This document shows positions 26,701 through 27,253 of a stretch of 27,253 bases of DNA, piece by piece. Below the pieces are notes generated by a model. That model did not search any database. It worked only from the letters and a program-made list of their open reading frames with translations, and was not told the origin of the DNA. Position 1 is the first letter of the stretch; every line of letters starts with the position of its first letter. The stretch covers positions 1 to 27,253 of the forward strand of contig CALCGR010000004.1 in NCBI GenBank assembly GCA_937901025.1. Direction: 5' to 3'. The position numbers and the translations under genes are program-made. The DNA is from an uncultured Bacteroidales bacterium. Lineage in GTDB: Bacteria; Bacteroidota; Bacteroidia; Bacteroidales; Paludibacteraceae.

Positions 26701-27253
26701 GTAACCCGTACGAGCAACATTTGTCGGCGGGGTGATTGTAGTTCCATAATTTTGCGTTTGAACATAATTATTCGTAGAGCCATTAATTGTACCACCATTG
26801 GGTTTCCAAGTAATGGTGTGTTGGTTAATCGTAAACGTGGCAGTTCCTTTTAAAAGTTTTGCGTCTGTCTCCTTTTCTTTATCTGTAGAAACTTTTGCTG
26901 TAGTGTTTTGGCTTTGACTAGGAGTCCCTTCCGCGTTGCTGAAAGACCATGATTCCCAGTGATACCCTTCATCAGAAACAGCATAAAAATAATACTCATG
27001 GGTTGCAGAACCCGTAGCGCTACTTTTATTTGCAGAGGTCGTATTTCCATTTGCGGTTACGTGTTGTTCGTAATTTGAATCTGCGCCATAGGAGACCCAA
27101 ACCTTTCCACCTCCTGTTGTAGCAACAACTGATTGTCCCTTTGAATATTTATCAGATGCCGCCCACGCACTCTCAACCCCAAAAACAGCAAGGGATAAGC
27201 AAAGGATAAGCAACCCCTTGTAATTGTTTATAACTCTTGTTAAAGATTTGACT
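14779..27253 (-). CDS. Giant T9SS-exported multidomain adhesin-like protein (5' end beyond window)
   Basis: A secreted protein of at least 4,157 residues, probably a surface or matrix adhesin; no catalytic motif seen. Residue numbers count from the TTG at 27213. The frame stays open to the window edge and adds VKSLTRVINNYKG before LLILCLSLAVFGV, completing a signal peptide (cleavage after AWA), so the true start is probably just outside. Order: divergent repeat (about 20-130); InlB B-type and related repeats (132-637, ending GW...AQWT/AHWT); HYDIN-like Ig domain (near 743); Ig-like and MBG-like domains to about 3330, with beta-sandwich modules near 1042 and 1422; a third such module (3333-3550); an LWTTSTNW domain (from about 3556); further beta domains; T9SS type A sorting domain (4077-4144: GVYTIRV, ending FFVKH). 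T9SS cargo cross the inner membrane by Sec and the outer membrane through SprA. It is the first gene of a two-gene operon. Confidence 0.9.
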   Translation of the reverse strand, partial: VKSLTRVINNYKGLLILCLSLAVFGVESAWAASDKYSKGQSVVATTGGGKVWVSYGADSNYEQHVTANGNTTSANKSSATGSATHEYYFYAVSDEGYHWESWSFSNAEGTPSQSQNTTAKVSTDKEKETDAKLLKGTATFTINQHTITWKPNGGTINGSTNNYVQTQNYGTTITPPTNVARTGYTFNGWDKTPATTVPDNDLEYTAQWTEKSFTVTISAGANGSVSPSGSQTVKWFNGTSITATADHGYHFVNWTTTDGASVASTTTATTTVTATGTGSVTASFAPNRHTLTWDFAGGSTSSTTYTKAGTYDYKTAITYPANNTMSRAGYTFNGWDKTITNMLDENVTITAQWTAHTNTPYKVEHYFQDINGNYHAEPNQTQVLYGTTDTQVTPDYCSDYTGHTPPTKQTVNIDGDGSRVVKYYYTVNSYILTWDGNDGTVNGNAQEVQTVKYSSLLSSYKPLDANVKRDGYDFVGWDPEVTSQMPAYNLTYTALWEAKGQDISFVANQSTGSNPSPIQGKVGQPYGTLPQPGPTTFDKPGYSFDGWFTAASGGTKVESTSLVEAGITTLYAHWTPKTYTVTFHPGEGGTVDPISKTVTFDAAYGTLPTPVRNGYVFGGWWTDATGGTEITATTTFNIAGNVDRYAHWTALVVDNNTTPAALTFTEPGEQTVTVNFTVSGGTLDDYTPSVGGSGWSFVSQSISGTTISVVAKFTATQTTPKTNAGTVTLTSKASTASSRTANVSANVTLTPSLTANPSTLDFGTVVRGSGATKKTIAISGTNVVEWNFAELSAPWSIVKKENSTIEVTFNPQSETAVGAIEKTFDITYKNAQVPITTNKLTITLKANVTLSEANVTWTGATTYNVEAASINLDNVWQSQNTNSRRYSITFTPDGKSHDGVKKETTLEGSVLSFGQAGTAVLTLNQDESVSHTQVLDATVTLTIQRIANTITVSPSSFTGLTSGDRKDITFTSSNTENNFYVSQSSGALGVARYEEATRNTGYVIAMYTEGSATFEVSQDETYKYEGASTSFNVSVAKGQAGTCNISLETTSGDVTTSNSVMINFGGANSAGTLTFEASRDRNWNPLGQDNGGLTVIESFADGSEKSLKECHSLGTSYASQGSITLDKNATAVEFRHSQGKDDCHVRNISITRNTHLTVDKTELTIEKLVTESTKTATFDVSWSRCDGEKIQISSTNPKVTVSPSEITVASSNLSAKKTITVTYASDAVETLSDIKIDIVDPIDHKQITLTAKTEPIAPDINWLMSAIQSRNVSIHKDAVASTVPGLEMTLTSLTPTILNFEGDYLKTYSAGDGQIKASVKGNGIYYKDAEATFNVEVTNKSVQTITWAQTNINLLATTQTDAIELTATTDAPGLSCTYESSNSSVAAVSQSNGKWYLSVIGEGTATITAKQTGNETYAAAIPVTKSVTVYDPDEPCPERQTLSGTQTVNNANPGIFNVVRPTQISFTYQTIVGTSNATYYVNEFVDGQWKQIWSVETGLIPNFDTHTVTLTSANGVDKNATMIRFSTGANVGFTLSNVEYNMAYETDLSNVPSKLTFSTTPNTSATPQTVTVGYTNTRILASLEKTANTGFSIEHEMNDCGKVGTMPITIKYKAPAEETTETNKLKITNGQGELLKEVTLTANVTKTMQKIVSSLETSLKGKTFKTTDILTGFTVGTVPDRELGIEDFTYKSNPEGIISRTGNTLTFEKSGENVTMTISQAGDDVYASADLELTGITVNKVTPTLTIPALTLDYLSTRTNELLQTSCSATTTFHGVANTPVEGTFTWNDGEKIIESGAGEYSYGVTFTPANTDMYNTITTASCKVTVTRIDPTFTMSDGTIDVTMDESHPTTIDLTSLIATLPEKNPMNKSEFTFKNGDQTIEKMFYATAAGEYNLTATSPQTNYYNPASQNFKVTVNKLTPTISGSDVTGKLVEDVFTADYTFVNVSGTPSSSSTDDFYYTINNDVVSYDPANNQITCLKEGKATITFTQKETTQFTAATKSFIVAVSKKTTTFTPSWDASQTYSIQVEHSVNVEVTNVENDWGTDFAYTVTPAGVFEVTRSANTITFTAKKACDNASVQLKQNATVRYTGLDKTYNFVVTRIPNTLAVASTAKTLYVCDTWDNIISGKNSGAALQVITDPTSTDIISYNTEANSIAAHDDGTVKITFKQEATDEYEGATQSIDITVLRHQIKLTSSLSGTVTNGQTLSQTILTGTMSATTVPTEYTPSKEEPIEGTWDWATPEEPISETTATIQRDYVFTPADLCFQTNNTIQVTIAINKATPVIMGYPTGTLVMTAEETLNSGVNTALVPDQCWAEVNGVEIPGVVAWVDGDEPKLMDAKFGYLSFTPTDKLTYNDATPQSVSIQVNSIPRSITWNQEGLNQIPADKPFIMTAEASGITSEVKYEIVEGEQGIATIDGDRISFSCHGTVKVMATTIPNPNYSQDTTYQTLTAIVVEPELNVTASAITYGATVGSSTLQLGANDPAGTLSWKSEDASKMPDAGTYNYIVSYTPASESECKFKPTTTEVSLTVNKAASLLTWKENITGVLYVGQTVTTYPDSVTTTPSGLAVTFTVPEGSDVITIENNGRTLRADKEGTVEVTPHTEGNSNYAAADGTPKLFTVKATTDPVFTPSWTVGDQPYLMYIDQTETISMLNVSPADDENFTYTVTPADAMQLTRSGDVITLKATKAYDAVTVTLKQTATVTYRAAEKSFSFKTSKITPTIAWNTSVPTTVNAGSGVTITPSFIATDPISGAVIDGVEWTYSITEGGTNAKINANNLIECLHYGAATVKAQMAAKGEKYTAAEGTQVVTFTALTDVITWKGDIPVYAVGETLPGDLASSVSGLTITYSSSDESIVDASLKAIVPGTIVLTASTPGNNFYLHNESTHDIVVKDHRTITWTQDLSAIPAVGSFALTATVDKGLQEEIVYYVDKIEESTGDATVIGHTLTPNCAGKVNIRVTLVPNDLYFATDPMSKEATIVLVEPTLNNVAATPIDVLHPLSESQLSYEGTEGSLVWTDGTVVPPYPGGDYTAHFTPAAPCQYQEKDVDVHVTVNKLIPTITWTCETEYQTDQDSIPLCFVVTSPTGEVLNDIELTYASENEDIATIVKNHAGQWVLHVKSAGNVTITATSTETDIYASKIGSADIHYQKMQDEIVWNGGEPIPSFEANAYIPHGIAQSKNDPNDPNMKVTYTSDNTSVIMIGDDGIIHTVNSGKANLTARTSGNAKFDPVESTREFTVSKRHLQLVWEQVFLNFDESYINTKIELVASVIDPSSEEVKNYPITFSFVATEGNPATITGTTLSIIGYGKGTITAHVTVPTEHKDIYDDIEESKSLRVRQTGEKCNTNILFTESITLNPSHETFILPYYAPGGKVTLRMRRGLILGSSNDRHLWISVSEEKSTEHVNQLADYLYKDIPTSWTDFEYDCSQYPNARYLTFECPLGGLSDKEIYIQNISVTQNSYIFSPTTKVEATPYLQHYWEDTIVINYSDVPSIQSQMLHSETSGFSISLSEGVADNDCGDFGTYKYILSGTWKTASHFRDTIRFYTVAGDELRIPVHADVHPLAAFTFTNGQNMDGDGLWTTSTNWMYGDSYDHGRLPEAHNIVDIIQPVTITTHEEVFRITGSEAITITPQAGLTVWEGGLAKSVKVILQASIDKEDAGQAYFRRAPEISLPAYDNMPNAIVQLATRSTLNTGANKDATWQYIGIPVENLDFNVDYITWLYRWDEQNGWIDYKAISDRNGSAPLKAWEGYAITQYGQPIYEFSGKLLNNNQTITLSRTETQEGMYGNNLFANSYASPIDVKRFTEDDFEGDLDKTFYIYTSGSWNQWNKYKENIMLNGSSGTLNAAVPGQYIAIPAISAKGIDESFDQTMIAPMQGIYVVANEGGAQIKLNYEKHVWNAKPKNPQYSHMNTPARAPKADTTAIDTAAVDSVNLFTLDRRVRMVAFGEHSGLDVIYVMEHQDYTRHYDNGCDAPKMFADVEGVLSLYTNEENSGLMSIAATNNADSMFIGFNAGEDVNYKLFITSVIGDDLELMDMQTGDRFALRDSASYEFAATPNSEDPYRFRIFKSEKTPVVPTGWTGLGDKAKLWYNKQVIYISDAAANSTASIYTAAGELLEQVTFNHNTTISTQDIPEGVYTIRVEDSVLKFFVKH
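14782..14985 (-). other. T9SS type A C-terminal sorting domain
   Basis: The last 68 residues of the giant protein start at KLWYNKQVIYI and contain SIYTAAGELL, ISTQDIPEGVYTIRV and a final KFFVKH. This fits the type A Ig-like sorting domain (x-G-x-L/V, then L-x-x-G-V-Y-x-x-x-V, basic end), which directs cargo to SprA and is usually cleaved at the surface by PorU. The usual YPNP at the domain start is missing here. Confidence 0.85.
25306..26820 (-). repeat. InlB B-type (Listeria-Bacteroides) repeat block in the giant protein
   Basis: Residues 132-637 hold at least six copies with the pattern T-x-x-x-x-G-G ... GY-x-F-x-GW ... AQW/AHWT: starting at HTITW (132), HTLTW, ILTWD, DISFV and TVTFH, plus the divergent unit SFTVTISAGANGSVSP. 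One KVEHYFQ-type unit (about 347-418) interrupts them. These are small beta-rich modules common in Gram-positive surface proteins and Bacteroidota T9SS cargo. Their usual role is as a stalk or adhesive spacer. Confidence 0.88.

Noticed and set aside
25306..26820. Reading the InlB-type repeats as evidence of an invasion protein
   Set aside because: These repeats are common stalk modules in Bacteroidota secreted proteins. The leucine-rich repeats of internalins are absent.
1..27253. CRISPR arrays, tRNA or rRNA genes, insertion sequences, prophage or defence genes
   Set aside because: No regularly spaced direct repeats, no cloverleaf-like segments, and no transposase, integrase or nuclease motifs were found in the coding frames.

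Overview
The window looks like chromosomal DNA of a Bacteroidota bacterium, most likely order Bacteroidales and probably from a gut, rumen or other anaerobic community. The evidence is a full-length SprA/Sov outer-membrane translocon gene of the type IX secretion system (T9SS), a giant secreted protein with Listeria-Bacteroides (InlB B-type) repeats and a T9SS C-terminal sorting domain, a YfhO-type membrane protein end, and two divergent promoters with the Bacteroidota -7 box TAnnTTTG. I see no rRNA, tRNA, CRISPR array, transposase or phage gene.

Left part (1-5989): the 3' end of a plus-strand YfhO-like membrane protein gene meets, tail to tail, a tight six-gene minus-strand operon. Read in transcription order it is thiL (thiamine-phosphate kinase), a GT4-type glycosyltransferase, a C0-class HAD phosphatase of the KdsC/KDN-9-phosphatase type, an IspD/TarI-type cytidylyltransferase, and two more GT4-type glycosyltransferases. 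Three junctions are 4-base ATGA overlaps and the other two gaps are about 7 and 22 bases, so this is one transcript. Apart from thiL, the set points to making and assembling a cell-surface glycan.

Middle (5990-14280): a 208-bp divergent promoter region holds a promoter facing each way and a perfect 16-bp palindrome just downstream of the ruvA promoter. Then come ruvA (Holliday-junction branch migration) and, one base after its stop, sprA, which starts at TTG. A bidirectional hairpin terminator follows sprA.

Right part (14289-27253): a minus-strand pair converges on sprA. The first gene encodes a giant secreted protein of at least 4,150 residues: signal peptide, InlB-type repeat block, about 2,700 residues of Ig-like, MBG-like and beta-sandwich modules, and a T9SS type A sorting domain. 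Its true start is probably just outside the window. Four bases after its stop comes a 160-residue protein with a signal peptide, a Ser/Thr/Tyr-rich middle and a C-terminal tail of short motif, membrane helix and basic cluster. A T9SS translocon gene therefore lies next to a likely T9SS cargo and a possible membrane-bound partner.

Less ordinary points: an 8-bp tandem repeat family (consensus GGMGTAGR on the minus strand) that supplies the last codons and stop codon of two unrelated minus-strand genes; the palindrome in the ruvA-sprA leader; the tripartite tail of the small protein; sialate-type specificity residues in the HAD phosphatase; and modular duplication in the giant protein. There is no gene-free stretch longer than 300 bases.
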